Assembly: GCF_000743715.1 (NCBI RefSeq) | Contig: NZ_JQEY01000003.1 | Coordinates: 291,655 to 337,695, forward strand | Reading direction: 5' to 3' | Source of the DNA: Palleronia rufa | Lineage (GTDB): Bacteria > Pseudomonadota > Alphaproteobacteria > Rhodobacterales > Rhodobacteraceae | DNA: 46,041 nucleotides | Shown: in pieces, positions 1 to 9,193 of the stretch | How positions within the stretch are numbered: the stretch's first letter is position 1 | Layout of the letters: every line of letters begins with the position of its first letter | The notes under the pieces: model-generated | Told to the model about the DNA's origin: nothing | The model's input: only the letters and a program-made list of their open reading frames with translations | Databases searched by the model: none | Made by a program: the position numbers and the translations under genes

Positions 1-156
1 CGGTTCCGCATGGCCCTTGGTTCTCACCTGGCGCGCCCACCGCGCGCCCGTCGCTGGCGACAATTTCAGACGCAACGCCGCCGCGCGCCCGCTTGACCCT
101 TCTTCAATGTACTTCTGAAACCGCGCCCGAAGTGCGGATGGCAATGGTGCTGACAT
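1..156 (-). CDS. IS630-type transposase, N-terminal fragment
   Basis: Reads leftward off the window edge from an ATG at 156. The 52 visible residues start MSAPLPSALRARFQKYIEEG and continue through a helix-turn-helix (SGRAAALRLKLSPATGARWA), the usual N-terminal DNA-binding segment of IS630-family transposases, which bind the element ends. The catalytic DDE part lies outside the window, so I cannot tell whether the gene is intact. It differs in sequence from the two complete IS630 copies further in, so it is a separate element. I could not fix the outer terminal repeat. Confidence 0.7.
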   Translation of the reverse strand, partial: MSAPLPSALRARFQKYIEEGSSGRAAALRLKLSPATGARWARQVRTKGHAEP

Positions 157-933
157 GATCCATCCTCCCAAACAGGATGAATCACAGACCAGCTCTCAAG
201 GGAATCCCTCACGATCCAAGTTCAAACCGAAACGCTTTAGGCCTGTGCGAACCGCGACCGGACCGAACGGCAGCCACTCCCGCGCTGTCCACGATGGGCC
301 GAGGCCCTTGCCGCCGGGACCTCAGGGCTGGAAACGCTGGAACGGCGTTCTTCGTCGGGCGACCCGGAACGGATCGGAGCGCCTGCGCGCCCCGCCCCGT
401 CCGGCCCCTTCCGACCCCAATGCGCGGTCCGCCGCGTCCCTCACGGCTCGACGGTCGATGGTGCCTGGTTGGCCCGGCAGCCGGCACGCACCGGGACTGG
501 CGCCGGCGCCGCGCAGCGGCTAGAGGCCGGTCATGGGCGACAGAATTCTTCACGCATGCGCCTGCGCGGGTCCGCGGACGACCGGGCCGTGCAAGGCGAT
601 CGCAGCGATCCTTGGGGACAGGGCGGCCCGCCCGGCCGCCCGGGCGATAAAAGCCGGTGCGGTCGCGCGGGGCAACAGGCGGTCCCCGCCCATCATCCGC
701 CGCCCGCGCCGGGTATCCAGGCAAAACGGCATCCCCGAGCGCCGGGCCGTCGACGGCGGCAGTGCTCGGGACAGGGAAACGAGACGGGTCCGCCACCACC
801 CGGTGGACCGAGACACCGGTCCCGCAGCCGAAATCACGGCAGCCAAGGTCGGGCCCCCGCAGGTCCCCGTGGCCCGGCTGACCGGGAACGCGCCGGACCG
901 CTCCGGCCCGGAGCCTCGCGGGCATCGCCGCGC
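157..933. other. Long stretch with no convincing gene
   Basis: Several open frames cross this stretch on both strands. All have the arginine/proline/glycine-rich composition of shadow frames in GC-rich DNA, and none resembles a known family. It probably holds the end of the IS630-type element on the left and a degraded remnant upstream of the transporter gene. I see no tRNA, clear terminator or repeat array. Confidence 0.5.
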
Positions 934-1794
934 ATGACCACGGACACGCTGCGCGCGATTGGCTGGATGGTGCTGTCCATGGCGGCCTTCGCCGTGAACG
1001 ATTTTTTCATCAAGCAGGTGACCGGTGCCTTGCCGCCGGGCCAGCTGATCGTCCTGGTTTCGGGCGGATGTGCCACGGTCTTTGCCGCGCTCTGTCTTCG
1101 GGCGGGGCTGCCGCTCCGCTCGGCGGGCATGGTCCATCCGCTGGTCGTTCTGCGGTCGGGCGGCGAGGTTGTCGCGACGCTGTCCTACGTCTCTGCCCTG
1201 GCGCTGGTGCCGCTGTCGCTGACCTCGGCCATCGTTCAGGTCCAGCCGCTCTTCGTGACGGCCGGCGCGGCGATCTGGCTGGGGGAACGTGTCGGCCCGG
1301 TGCGCTGGGGACTGGTGCTCACGGGCCTTCTGGGCGTGCTGCTGATGCTGCAACCCGGAGCGGACGGGTTCCGCTGGCCGGCACTTCTGGTCGTGCTGGC
1401 CGCCTCGGGTCTTGCGGCGCGGGACCTTGCCTCTCGCCGCGTCCCGGACCACATTTCCAATCTGCAACTGGCCTTCTGGGCGTTTTCGGGGCTCTTCGTC
1501 TTCGCCCTTGTCATGGCCTGGATCCAGGACCGCTGGATGCCGCTCGACCGGCGCGCACTCCTTGGCCTTGCGGCAACGGTCTGCGCCTTCGTGCTGGCTT
1601 ACCTGTGCCTCATGCGCGCGACACGGATCGGTGAAGTATCGGCCGTGATCCCGTTCCGGTACACGCGCCTCTTCTTCGCCCTGCTTCTGGCAATCGTGTT
1701 TCTGGGCGAGCGGCCCGATCCGCTGACCCTGGTGGGCGCGGTCATCGTCGTGGCATCCGGCCTGGTCGGCTGGTTGCGGGAAAGACGGATCTGA
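934..1794 (+). CDS. EamA/DMT-family transporter
   Basis: A 286-residue inner-membrane protein of the drug/metabolite transporter (EamA, RhaT-like) superfamily, which exports small metabolites. The protein is almost entirely hydrophobic helices, about ten, in two halves as is usual for two EamA repeats. The second half ends with FLGERPDPLTLVGAVIVVAS, matching the conserved end of an EamA repeat; the first-half equivalent is WLGERVGPVRWGLVLTGL. The frame is open far upstream, but that extension is low-complexity and unlike the family. ATG 934 gives MTTDTLRAIGWMVLSMAAFA, a normal EamA start. The substrate cannot be inferred. The gene stands alone on this strand, and an IS3-family element sits 71 bases downstream. 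Confidence 0.85.
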   Translation: MTTDTLRAIGWMVLSMAAFAVNDFFIKQVTGALPPGQLIVLVSGGCATVFAALCLRAGLPLRSAGMVHPLVVLRSGGEVVATLSYVSALALVPLSLTSAIVQVQPLFVTAGAAIWLGERVGPVRWGLVLTGLLGVLLMLQPGADGFRWPALLVVLAASGLAARDLASRRVPDHISNLQLAFWAFSGLFVFALVMAWIQDRWMPLDRRALLGLAATVCAFVLAYLCLMRATRIGEVSAVIPFRYTRLFFALLLAIVFLGERPDPLTLVGAVIVVASGLVGWLRERRI

Positions 1795-1895
1795 GCCGAC
1801 GCGACACTGCGTGCCGGGCGACCGTCCGCGCGGCCGGCGCCCGGGTGGGCCTGCAGTCGCGTCTGTGGCCTGCTGCCGGTTTCGTGGACACCGGG

Positions 1896-2756
1896 TTAGG
1901 TTTGCATAGCGCGGTCCTCGAACGCCATGGGGCTGAGATAGCCCAGCTTGGAATGACGTCGTCTCGGATTGTAGAAGCACTCAATGTAGTCGAACACGTC
2001 GGCGCGTGCCGCGTCGCGGGTCCGGTAGACCTTGCGGGCCGTGCGCTCGGTCTTCAGCGACGAGAAGAAGCTCTCCATCGCCGAGGTGTCCCAGACATTG
2101 CCCGCCCGGCTCATGGAGCAGATGATGCCGTTGTCGAGCAGCAGGCGTTGGAACTGCTCGCTGGTATATTGCGATCCCTGGTTGGAATGGTGGAGCAGAG
2201 CGTCGGCCTTGCCGCGCCGCCAAACCGCCATCATCAGGGCATCCATGACCAGCGTGGCGTCCCAGTCCGCCTTCATCGACCAGCCGACGACGCGCCGGGA
2301 GAAGAGGTCGAGCACGACCGAGACGTAAAGCCAGCCCTCTGCGGTCCAGATGTAGGTGAAGTCGGCCAGCCATTTCTGGTTCGGCCGGTCGGCTTGGAAG
2401 TCGCGGTCGAGGATGTTGCCGGCGATGACCGAGCGTTCGCCATCATCCTTCGGATTCCCGCGCCGCTTTGGTCGCGCTCTCATAGCGTTCTGCCGCATGA
2501 GGCGCTCGATCCGGTGCAGCCCGCAGGCCAACCCTTCCTCGAGCACGTCGCGCCAGACCCGACGTGCGCCATAGGTGCGGTCGCTGGCCTTGAAGCTCTT
2601 GTCGATCTCCAAGACGAGCTTCGCATCGTAGATCGCCCGGGCGCTGATCGGTCGCTTGAGCCAGGCGTGGAAGCCAGACCGAGAGACGCCCAGCACCGCG
2701 CACATCCAGCTGACGGGCCAGATATGCCGGTGCTTCGCAACGAACGCGAACGTCAT
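1896..2756 (-). CDS. IS3-family transposase OrfB, DDE domain, probably inactive
   Basis: The 286-residue catalytic half of an IS3-family transposase: HTH_21 region near residues 30-90, then the rve/DDE integrase fold. The catalytic triad should be D132 (LADFTYIW), a second Asp, and E228 (TSAMESFFSSLKTE), with 35 residues between the last two. The second position reads LHHSNQGSQYTS: residue 192 is Asn, codon AAC at 2183-2181, where the family has Asp in HSDxGSQY. This should abolish catalysis. The start ATG overlaps the orfA stop (ATGA). A fused OrfAB product would come from -1 slippage on A6G at 2792-2786 near the end of orfA; the -1 frame is open from there. Confidence 0.92.
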   Translation of the reverse strand: MTFAFVAKHRHIWPVSWMCAVLGVSRSGFHAWLKRPISARAIYDAKLVLEIDKSFKASDRTYGARRVWRDVLEEGLACGLHRIERLMRQNAMRARPKRRGNPKDDGERSVIAGNILDRDFQADRPNQKWLADFTYIWTAEGWLYVSVVLDLFSRRVVGWSMKADWDATLVMDALMMAVWRRGKADALLHHSNQGSQYTSEQFQRLLLDNGIICSMSRAGNVWDTSAMESFFSSLKTERTARKVYRTRDAARADVFDYIECFYNPRRRHSKLGYLSPMAFEDRAMQT

Positions 2757-3043
2757 GTCGCTTCCCGCGCGAAGAAGGCCGCGGCCTTTTTTAGGATGTC
2801 ACGCTCCGCCCTGAGCTTGGCGACCTCTTTCTTCAGGGCCGCGATCTCGGCCAGCTCGGCGCGCTGCTGGCCATTGCCGGGGAAGGCACTGGCAGACGCC
2901 ACCGTCGCTTCACGCATCCACCGCCGCAGAACACTCTCCGCCAGGTCCAGATCTCGGCACGCCTGGGCCACCGTCACGCCCCGCTCGGTCACCAGCTTCA
3001 CCGCCTCGATTTTGAATTCGCGGCTGAACTTCCGTCTCGTCAT
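2753..3043 (-). CDS. IS3-family transposase OrfA (helix-turn-helix)
   Basis: A 96-residue DNA-binding protein of the IS3 OrfA type. MTRRKFSREFKIEAVKLV opens a helix-turn-helix (GVTVAQACRDLDLAESVLRR), followed by a leucine-zipper-like coiled coil (ELAEIAALKKEVAKLRAERD) ending in ILKKAAAFFAREAT. It recognises the element ends and forms OrfAB by frameshifting at an AAAAAAG run. I chose ATG 3043; a TTG two codons upstream is possible. Confidence 0.9.
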   Translation of the reverse strand: MTRRKFSREFKIEAVKLVTERGVTVAQACRDLDLAESVLRRWMREATVASASAFPGNGQQRAELAEIAALKKEVAKLRAERDILKKAAAFFAREAT

Positions 3044-3136
3044 ATCCAATCTCCAGTTCCATGGTCACGATCTTATCTTCGTGTCCACGAAACCGGCAGC
3101 AGGCCATATCCCTCCAAAGGTTCGGGATACACCTTA

Positions 3137-4182
3137 GAGCATGATGAGATTAGCTTGAAGCGTATCCAGTATTGGCGAGGTAGTTCGCGCACTCCTGTGG
3201 GCTGAAGCGGTCGAGCAGTGTCCCGATCCTGCGCCACGTTGCCTCCATTGTGCGCTCGGCTGCGTTGCGGAGCATGTGTTTGAGCTTCGAGAAGACCTGT
3301 TCAATCGGGTTCAGGTCGGGGCTGTAGGGCGGCAGAAAAAGTAGATGCGCTTTCGCGTTACGGATCGCCTGCCGCACGGCTTGCCCTTTGTGGCTGCCCA
3401 GATTGTCCATAACCACCACATCGCCCGGGCGCAGGGTTGGGACGAGCACGTGCGCGACATAAGCCCGGAACGCTTCGCCGTTGACGGGACCGTCCAAAAC
3501 AAAGGGCGCGTCGATCCGATCATGACGCAGCGCTGCGATAAAGGTCATGGTGCGCCAGTGACCATGCGGGGCCCGCCCGATCAGGCGTTCACCTCTGGGA
3601 GCCCAGCCGCGCAGCGGGGCCATGTTGGTCTTGGCCCAGGTTTCATCAATGAACACGAGACGACGGGGGTCGATCCGGCCCTGGTGCCGCTTCCAGCGCA
3701 CACGGCGGCGGCTCACGTCGGGGCGGTTCTGCTCCTCGGCGAGTTGGGTCTTTTTTTGAACGAGTAGCCCGTGCGGCGCACGAAGGCCCAGACGGTGCGG
3801 TAGTCGACCTTGAGCCCGCGCTCGGCCAGTTCCACCACCAGTCCGCGCAGTGTGAACGGCTCCGTTATCCGCTCCAGAAGCCACGCCTCATGCCCGCCTG
3901 CAATCTTGCGTGGCGGGTGGCCGCCTGTCCCTGCCGGAGCGCAACTCCCGGTCGCACGCAAACGCTGCGACCACTTCACAACACTGGACGGAGCCACATC
4001 CAGGGCCGCTGCGACCTGACGCACGCTCTCGCCCCCCAACAGCCGCGCCATTGCCCTCTCTCGAAGGTCCATTGAAAGTGCTCTACCCACTACTCGCCCT
4101 CCATCTTGTGGTCGGCAACAGTGAATCACCAAAATGCAGGCCTGTGAATCCTCTATCGATTCAGGCTGATTTCATCCCGCTC
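3137..4182 (-). mobile_element. IS630-family insertion sequence, copy 1
   Basis: A 1,046-bp element with imperfect inverted ends: GAGCATGATGAGATTAGC at 3137 against GAGCGGGATGAAATCAGC read inward from 4182. It is flanked by TA on both sides (3135-3136 and 4183-4184), the TA duplication expected of IS630/Tc1-type transposition. It appears identical over its whole length to the copy at 22971-24016, so transposition was recent. It sits exactly in the stop codon of the DUF3253 gene. Confidence 0.93.
3150..4090 (-). CDS. IS630-family transposase, made by -1 frameshift
   Basis: Two overlapping frames together encode one transposase. The upstream frame (from GTG 4090 or ATG 4072) holds a helix-turn-helix ([20 protein letters not shown]) and runs to GYSFKK. 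The downstream frame carries the DDE catalytic domain: [12 protein letters not shown] (first Asp), [11 protein letters not shown] (second Asp) and [15 protein letters not shown] (Glu). They join at a run of seven A residues (3757-3751 on the minus strand); -1 slippage gives FKK then [12 protein letters not shown]. The second copy has the same layout, so the frameshift is a property of the element and not decay. Confidence 0.88.
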
Positions 4183-4409
4183 TAGCCCGCGCCCAGCCGG
4201 ATCGGTCCCCGCGCCGTCGCCGGGTCCACCGCACGCCCGCCTTTGGTGGCCGCCAGCCCGATCTCCGCCGCCACGCGCCGCACGTCGCCCATCAGCGGCC
4301 GCCAGTCGTCGGACAGCGCGCGCGCCGCCTCGGACGGGCAGAACGTCCCCGGCCTGCGCGCGTCGGCCAGCGCCCGCAGGACGCGCGCGATCTCGGCATC
4401 CTCAGCCAA
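4182..4409 (-). CDS. DUF3253 domain protein
   Basis: A 75-residue cytoplasmic protein of the DUF3253 family. The conserved core reads TFCPSEAARALSDDWRPLMG, then a basic winged-helix-like end (AATKGGRAVDPATARGPIRL). The molecular role is unknown. It starts at TTG 4409, eight bases inside the end of the upstream acyl-CoA synthetase gene, so the two are probably translated together. The stop is unusual: the TA of the TAG is the target duplication of IS630 copy 1 and the G is the first base of the element. Across the insertion the original stop was TAA, so the protein is unchanged. Confidence 0.75.
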   Translation of the reverse strand: MAEDAEIARVLRALADARRPGTFCPSEAARALSDDWRPLMGDVRRVAAEIGLAATKGGRAVDPATARGPIRLGAG

Positions 4410-5955
4410 GCCGGTCCTTCAGCACCCGCCGCAGGATCTTGCCGCTGGCCGATTTGGGGATCTCCTCGACGAAATGGACCTCATGGAGCTGCTTGTAGGA
4501 CGACAGCCGCCCGTCCAGATGCGCGCGCACGTCCTCTGCCGACAGGTCCGCCCCCTTGGCCAGCACCACGAAGCCCACCGGGACCTCTCCGGCCTCTTCG
4601 TCGGGGCGGCCCAGCACGGCCGCGTCGGCGATGCCGTCATGGCCGCAGAGCTCTGCCTCCAGCTCCGCCGGCGCGACCTGGAAACCCTTGAACTTGATCA
4701 GCTCCTTCACCCGCTCGCGGACGAACATGTAGCCGTCCTCGTCGATCACGCACAGATCGCCGGTCTTCAGCCAGCCGTCGTCGGTGATCGTCTCGGCGGT
4801 GGCCGCGTCATTGCCCAGATAGCCAAGCATCACGTTCGGCCCGCGCACCCACAACTCGCCCTCCTCTCCCGGGGGGCGGTCCTCAAGCGTCTCGGGATCG
4901 ACCACGCGCGATTCGCAATTGGCCACGGTCAGACCCGACGCCCCCGCCCGGGGGGCCTCCAGCGGCGTCACATGGCTGACCGGCGACAGTTCGGTCATGC
5001 CGTAGCCCTGCGTCATCACCGCGCCGATGCGCGTCGCGCACTGGTCGCCCAGCTCGCCGCCCAGCGGCGCCGCGCCGCACATGATCCGCGTGACCGATCC
5101 CAGGTCATGCGCCTCCACCGCCGGATGCTTGGCCAGCGCCAGCGCCACGGGCGGCACGATATAGAGGCATTCGACCTTGTGCGTCTCGGTCAGGGTCAGG
5201 AACTGCTCCAGGTCGAATCGCGGCATGGTCACCAGAGACGCGCCGCCGCACAGGTACTGGTTCATCAGCACCGTCATCCCGTAGATGTGGAAGAACGGCA
5301 GGAACGCGATCGTGGTCTCTCCCGGCGCCGGCGCGAAGACGGTCTGGCACTGCTCCACGTTGGCCACGAGGTTGCGGTGGCTCAGCATGACACCCTTGGG
5401 CATTCCCGTGGTGCCGGAGGAATAGGGCAGCACGACCACGTCGCGCTCCAGATCGACCGGCGCCTGATCCGTGAGCCGCTCGCCCATCAGATCGGTCAGA
5501 GGGATCTCGTCTGCGGCCGTGCCGATCACGGCGATGCTCTCGACGGAACTGCCCTCGGCGGCCTTCCTGGCGGTATCGACGAACGCCTCCGCCACCACCA
5601 GCAGCCGCGCCCCGGAATCCAGCAGCTGCTTGCGGACCTCATGGGCGGTGTAGGTCGGGTTGATCGTGGTGACGGTCCCCCCGGCCCAGGCGACGCCATG
5701 GAACACGGTGACGTATTCGGGGATATTGGGGGCCATCAGCGCGACCACGGCGCCCCGGCCGAAGCCCCGCTTGGTCAGCCCGCCGGCAAGCCGCTGGATC
5801 TGCTCTTTCAGCGCGGCGGCGGTGATCTGGCGGCCGCTGGGACCGTCCGTCACCGCCACCCGGTCGGGTGCAAGATCCAGCCCCTGGAACAGCCGCTCGG
5901 TGATCGAGATCGCCGGGATCTCGATATCGTCATGCGGGCTCTTGAAGATCGTCAT
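4402..5955 (-). CDS. AMP-binding acyl-CoA synthetase (4-coumarate-CoA ligase type)
   Basis: A 517-residue ANL-superfamily enzyme that activates a carboxylic acid with ATP and then forms the CoA thioester. Motifs in order: phosphate-binding loop LPYSSGTTGMPKGVMLSH (about residue 180), adenine-binding YGMTELSPVSH (about 325), the hinge region WLKTGDLCVIDEDGYMFVRE (about 400) and C-terminal catalytic lysine in PKSASGKILRRVLKD. Length and motifs fit the 4-coumarate-CoA ligase-like branch, common in Rhodobacterales and often acting on aromatic or medium-chain acids; the substrate is not evident. It is cotranscribed with the overlapping DUF3253 gene and lies 116 bases downstream of ileS on the same strand. 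Confidence 0.9.
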   Translation of the reverse strand: MTIFKSPHDDIEIPAISITERLFQGLDLAPDRVAVTDGPSGRQITAAALKEQIQRLAGGLTKRGFGRGAVVALMAPNIPEYVTVFHGVAWAGGTVTTINPTYTAHEVRKQLLDSGARLLVVAEAFVDTARKAAEGSSVESIAVIGTAADEIPLTDLMGERLTDQAPVDLERDVVVLPYSSGTTGMPKGVMLSHRNLVANVEQCQTVFAPAPGETTIAFLPFFHIYGMTVLMNQYLCGGASLVTMPRFDLEQFLTLTETHKVECLYIVPPVALALAKHPAVEAHDLGSVTRIMCGAAPLGGELGDQCATRIGAVMTQGYGMTELSPVSHVTPLEAPRAGASGLTVANCESRVVDPETLEDRPPGEEGELWVRGPNVMLGYLGNDAATAETITDDGWLKTGDLCVIDEDGYMFVRERVKELIKFKGFQVAPAELEAELCGHDGIADAAVLGRPDEEAGEVPVGFVVLAKGADLSAEDVRAHLDGRLSSYKQLHEVHFVEEIPKSASGKILRRVLKDRLG

Positions 5956-6071
5956 ACGGCTCCTCCCAAAGCGTGATCGTCAGGACCCTAGCACGTGCAC
6001 GCCGGAGCGGAAGCCATTCCCGCCGGCACTACCGGCGCCGCGGCATGTCGCGGCACCGGGCGGCGTCGCGC

Positions 6072-9029
6072 CTATCCCAGCGCCTCGTCGCAGCGCGCGC
6101 AGGTTCCCGGATGGTCGTGGGTGCCGACATCGGGCAGCACCTTCCAGCAGCGCTGGCACTTCGTCCCCTGCGCCTTGGCGAAGACCACCGCGACGCCGTC
6201 CACCTCCGGCAGGCGGAACGCGGTCCGGGGGGCGGGGTCGGTGGTGACGGTGACGCCGCTGGTGATGCAGATATCGGCGAAATCGACGCCGCGCAGCGCC
6301 TCGGCCAGCCCCTCATCGGCCACATGCACGATCGGCGCGGCCTCCAGCGACGCGCCGATGGTCTTGTCCCGCCGCTCCACCTCCAGCGCGGCCGTCACCA
6401 GCCGGCGCACGCGCCGGATCCCTGCCCAGGCGGCCGCCAGGGTGTCGTCCTGCCAGTCCGCCGGCGTGTCCGGAAAATCCTCCAGATGGATTGAGGCATC
6501 GGCGGCGTCGTGCCGCTCCAGCCATACCTCTTCCATGGTAAAGACCAGGATCGGCGCCAGCCAGGTCACCAGCCGCGCGTAGAGCAGGCCCAGCACCGCC
6601 TCCGCCGCGCGGCGGCGCGGGCTGTCGGGCGCATCGCAGTAAAGCGCGTCCTTGCGAATGTCGAAATAGACCGCGCTCAGATCCACCGTCGCGAATGTGA
6701 ACACCGCCTGGAACACCTCCTGGAAGTCGAACGCCCGGTAGCGGGCGCGCACATGGGCGTCGAGCTCGGCCAGCCGGTGCAGCACCCAGCGCTCCAGTTC
6801 CGGCATCTCCGCCAGATCCACCTGCGGCACCTCCACCGGCAGGTTGCCCAGGATGAAACGCAGCGTGTTCCGCAGCCGCCGGTACGAATCCGCCACGCCC
6901 TTGAGGATCTCCGGTCCGATGCGCTGGTCGGCGGTGTAGTCGGTTTGCGCCACCCACAGCCGCAGGATGTCGGCGCCGTACTGCTTGACCACCTGGTCGG
7001 GGACGATAACGTTGCCGATGGATTTCGACATCTTCACGCCCTTCTCGTCCAGGGTGAAGCCGTGGGTCACCACGTTCCGGTAGGGCGCGCGCCCGATGGT
7101 GCCGCAGGCCTGCAGCAGCGACGAATGGAACCATCCCCGGTGCTGGTCGGTGCCCTCCATGTACACATCCGCGATGCCGTCCTCTGAGCCGTCCGCCCGG
7201 TCGCGCAGCACGAAGGCATGGGTCGATCCGCTGTCGAACCACACGTCCAGGATGTCGAACACCTGGTCCCAGTCCTCCGGATCGTAGCCGTCGCCCAGGA
7301 ATCGCGCCTTGGCGCCGTCGGCGTACCAGGCATCCGCGCCCTCGGCCTCGAACGCCTTCAGGATGCGGGCGTTCACCTGCGCGTCGCGCAGCAGGAAGCC
7401 GTCGTCGCCGGGCATGGCCCCGCGCCTGACGAAACAGGTCAGCGGCACGCCCCAGGCGCGCTGGCGCGACAGCACCCAGTCGGGCCGGCCCTCGATCATC
7501 GCGTGAAGCCGGTTGCGCCCGCCCCTTGGCGTCCAGGTCACCAGCTCGTCGATGGAGGTCAGGGCCCGCGCGCGGATGGTCCGCCCGTAGTCGTCCAGCC
7601 CGTCGCCCACCTCGCGGTCGATGGCTGCGAACCACTGCGGCCGGTTCAGCCGGATCACCGGCGCCTTGGAGCGCCACGAATGCGCGTCCGAGATCGTCAT
7701 CCGCTGCGTCGCCGCCAGCGCGCCCGTCTCGCGCAGCTTGGCGATCACCGACTTGTTGGCATCGCCCGGCTTGCCGTTGGGCCGGATCACCTGGGCGCCC
7801 GCGAAGAACGGCAGATCGGCGCGAAAGGCGCTGTCGTCGTCCAGGTTGTAGGTCATCTCCAGCCCGTGCTTCACGCCCAGCGCGAAATCGTCGTCGCCGT
7901 GGGACGGCGCGGTATGCACGAACCCCGTGCCCGCGTCCTCCGTCACATGGTCCCCGGACAGCAGCGGCACGTCGTAGTCCCATTCGCCCGCCGCGCCCGC
8001 GGCCCCGCGGAACGGATGCGCGCAGACCATGCCGTCGGGGTTGACGCCGACCACCCGCTCCCAGGCGTCCACGCGGGCCGCGTCGCGGACGACATCGGCC
8101 AGCGCATCGGCCACGATCACCGTCTCGCCGACGCCGACCCAGTTCTCCGCCGCCGCCTCGGTCACGCGATAGACCCCGTAGGAGATGCCGGAATTGAACG
8201 CGATCGCGCGGTTCGACGGGATCGTCCAGGGCGTCGTGGTCCAGATCAGCACCGCCGCGTCGCGCAACGCCGCATCGACGCCGGTCAGGTCCAGCCCGGC
8301 CTCGTCGTCGCCGATCGACACCAGCGCGTCCTCGAAGGTCGCGGGCAGCTTGACCACCGGGAACTTCACCCAGATCGCGTCCGCCTGGCGATCGTGATAC
8401 TCGACCTCCGCCTCGGCCAGCGCGGTCTTTTCCACCGGCGACCACATCACCGGCTTCGAGCCGCGGTAGAGCACGCCGCTCATCAGGAACTTCTGGAATT
8501 CCGCCGCGATCACCGCCTCGGCGTGATGGTCCATGGTCAGGTAGGGCCGGTCCCAGGCGCCGGTCACGCCCAGCCGCTGGAACTCCGCGCGCTGGATCTC
8601 CACCCAGCGGGCGGCGAATTCGCGGCACTCGCGGCGGAACTCCACCACGTCGACCTGATCCTTGTCGCGGCCCTTCTGGCGGTACTGCTCTTCGATCTTC
8701 CACTCGATCGGCAGGCCGTGGCAATCCCAGCCGGGGATGTAGCGCGCGTCCCTGCCCATCATCTGATGGCTGCGCACGATCATGTCCTTGATCGTCTTGT
8801 TCAGCGCGTGACCGATGTGCAGATGCCCGTTGGCATAGGGCGGCCCGTCATGGAGCGTGAAGGGCGCGCGCCCCTCCCGCTCGCGCAGCCGGTCGTAGAT
8901 GCCGATCCGCTCCCAGCGCTCCAGCCACTCAGGCTCGCGTTTCGGCAGGCCCGCGCGCATGGGAAAATCGGTCTGCGGCAGGTTCAGCGTGTCTTTGTAG
9001 TCGGGGGTGTCGGGCGTGTCGGCGCACAT
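6072..9029 (-). CDS. ileS: Isoleucyl-tRNA synthetase
   Basis: A class I aminoacyl-tRNA synthetase that charges tRNA-Ile with isoleucine and edits mischarged valine. The HIGH signature is HLHIGHALNK (HIGH at residues 71-74), and the KMSKS loop is KGVKMSKSIGN. The CP1 editing domain (WTTTPWTIPSNRAIAFN) lies between them. The C-terminus has a zinc-binding four-cysteine motif, CQRCW...CARCDEAL, typical of bacterial IleS. At 985 residues it is slightly longer than the usual 900-940, as is common in alphaproteobacteria. Start is ATG 9029. An essential housekeeping gene. Confidence 0.97.
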   Translation of the reverse strand: MCADTPDTPDYKDTLNLPQTDFPMRAGLPKREPEWLERWERIGIYDRLREREGRAPFTLHDGPPYANGHLHIGHALNKTIKDMIVRSHQMMGRDARYIPGWDCHGLPIEWKIEEQYRQKGRDKDQVDVVEFRRECREFAARWVEIQRAEFQRLGVTGAWDRPYLTMDHHAEAVIAAEFQKFLMSGVLYRGSKPVMWSPVEKTALAEAEVEYHDRQADAIWVKFPVVKLPATFEDALVSIGDDEAGLDLTGVDAALRDAAVLIWTTTPWTIPSNRAIAFNSGISYGVYRVTEAAAENWVGVGETVIVADALADVVRDAARVDAWERVVGVNPDGMVCAHPFRGAAGAAGEWDYDVPLLSGDHVTEDAGTGFVHTAPSHGDDDFALGVKHGLEMTYNLDDDSAFRADLPFFAGAQVIRPNGKPGDANKSVIAKLRETGALAATQRMTISDAHSWRSKAPVIRLNRPQWFAAIDREVGDGLDDYGRTIRARALTSIDELVTWTPRGGRNRLHAMIEGRPDWVLSRQRAWGVPLTCFVRRGAMPGDDGFLLRDAQVNARILKAFEAEGADAWYADGAKARFLGDGYDPEDWDQVFDILDVWFDSGSTHAFVLRDRADGSEDGIADVYMEGTDQHRGWFHSSLLQACGTIGRAPYRNVVTHGFTLDEKGVKMSKSIGNVIVPDQVVKQYGADILRLWVAQTDYTADQRIGPEILKGVADSYRRLRNTLRFILGNLPVEVPQVDLAEMPELERWVLHRLAELDAHVRARYRAFDFQEVFQAVFTFATVDLSAVYFDIRKDALYCDAPDSPRRRAAEAVLGLLYARLVTWLAPILVFTMEEVWLERHDAADASIHLEDFPDTPADWQDDTLAAAWAGIRRVRRLVTAALEVERRDKTIGASLEAAPIVHVADEGLAEALRGVDFADICITSGVTVTTDPAPRTAFRLPEVDGVAVVFAKAQGTKCQRCWKVLPDVGTHDHPGTCARCDEALG

Positions 9030-9193
9030 GGAAGGCGTCCCGTTCTGGCGGATTGTATGGAAGTGGCGGCAAGGGGCCGCGCCCCGGTCCCGGCGGCTCG
9101 TTCAGAGCGCCGGGCCGGTAATTCGGAATATGACGACGCTGAGGGCCATGCAGCACCCGTCTTGCCAGATGCGCGCCGCCCCGACAAGCCGGG

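Larger units (their letters stand above)
1866..3106 (-). mobile_element. IS3-family insertion sequence, copy 1
   Basis: A 1,241-bp element bounded by perfect 26-bp inverted repeats at 1866-1891 and 3081-3106. The tips are TGGCC...GGCCA, the TG/CA ends of the IS3 family. It carries overlapping orfA and orfB on the minus strand. The flanking bases (CTG on the left, TAT on the right) do not form a target duplication, which suggests a rearrangement or deletion at one side. A nearly identical copy in opposite orientation begins at 45825. The transposase has a catalytic substitution (see orfB). Confidence 0.92.

Noticed and set aside
469-933. Upstream extension of the EamA transporter frame
   Set aside because: About 155 extra residues of Arg/Gly/Pro-rich sequence unlike any DMT protein; ATG 934 gives a normal start.
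550-1980. Long minus-strand frame across the EamA gene
   Set aside because: Shadow of the transporter gene; low-complexity Arg/Gln/His-rich sequence and no domain.
3150-4090. IS630 transposase as a frameshift pseudogene
   Set aside because: Both identical copies have the same A7 run at the joint and moved recently, so programmed -1 slippage is more likely than decay.
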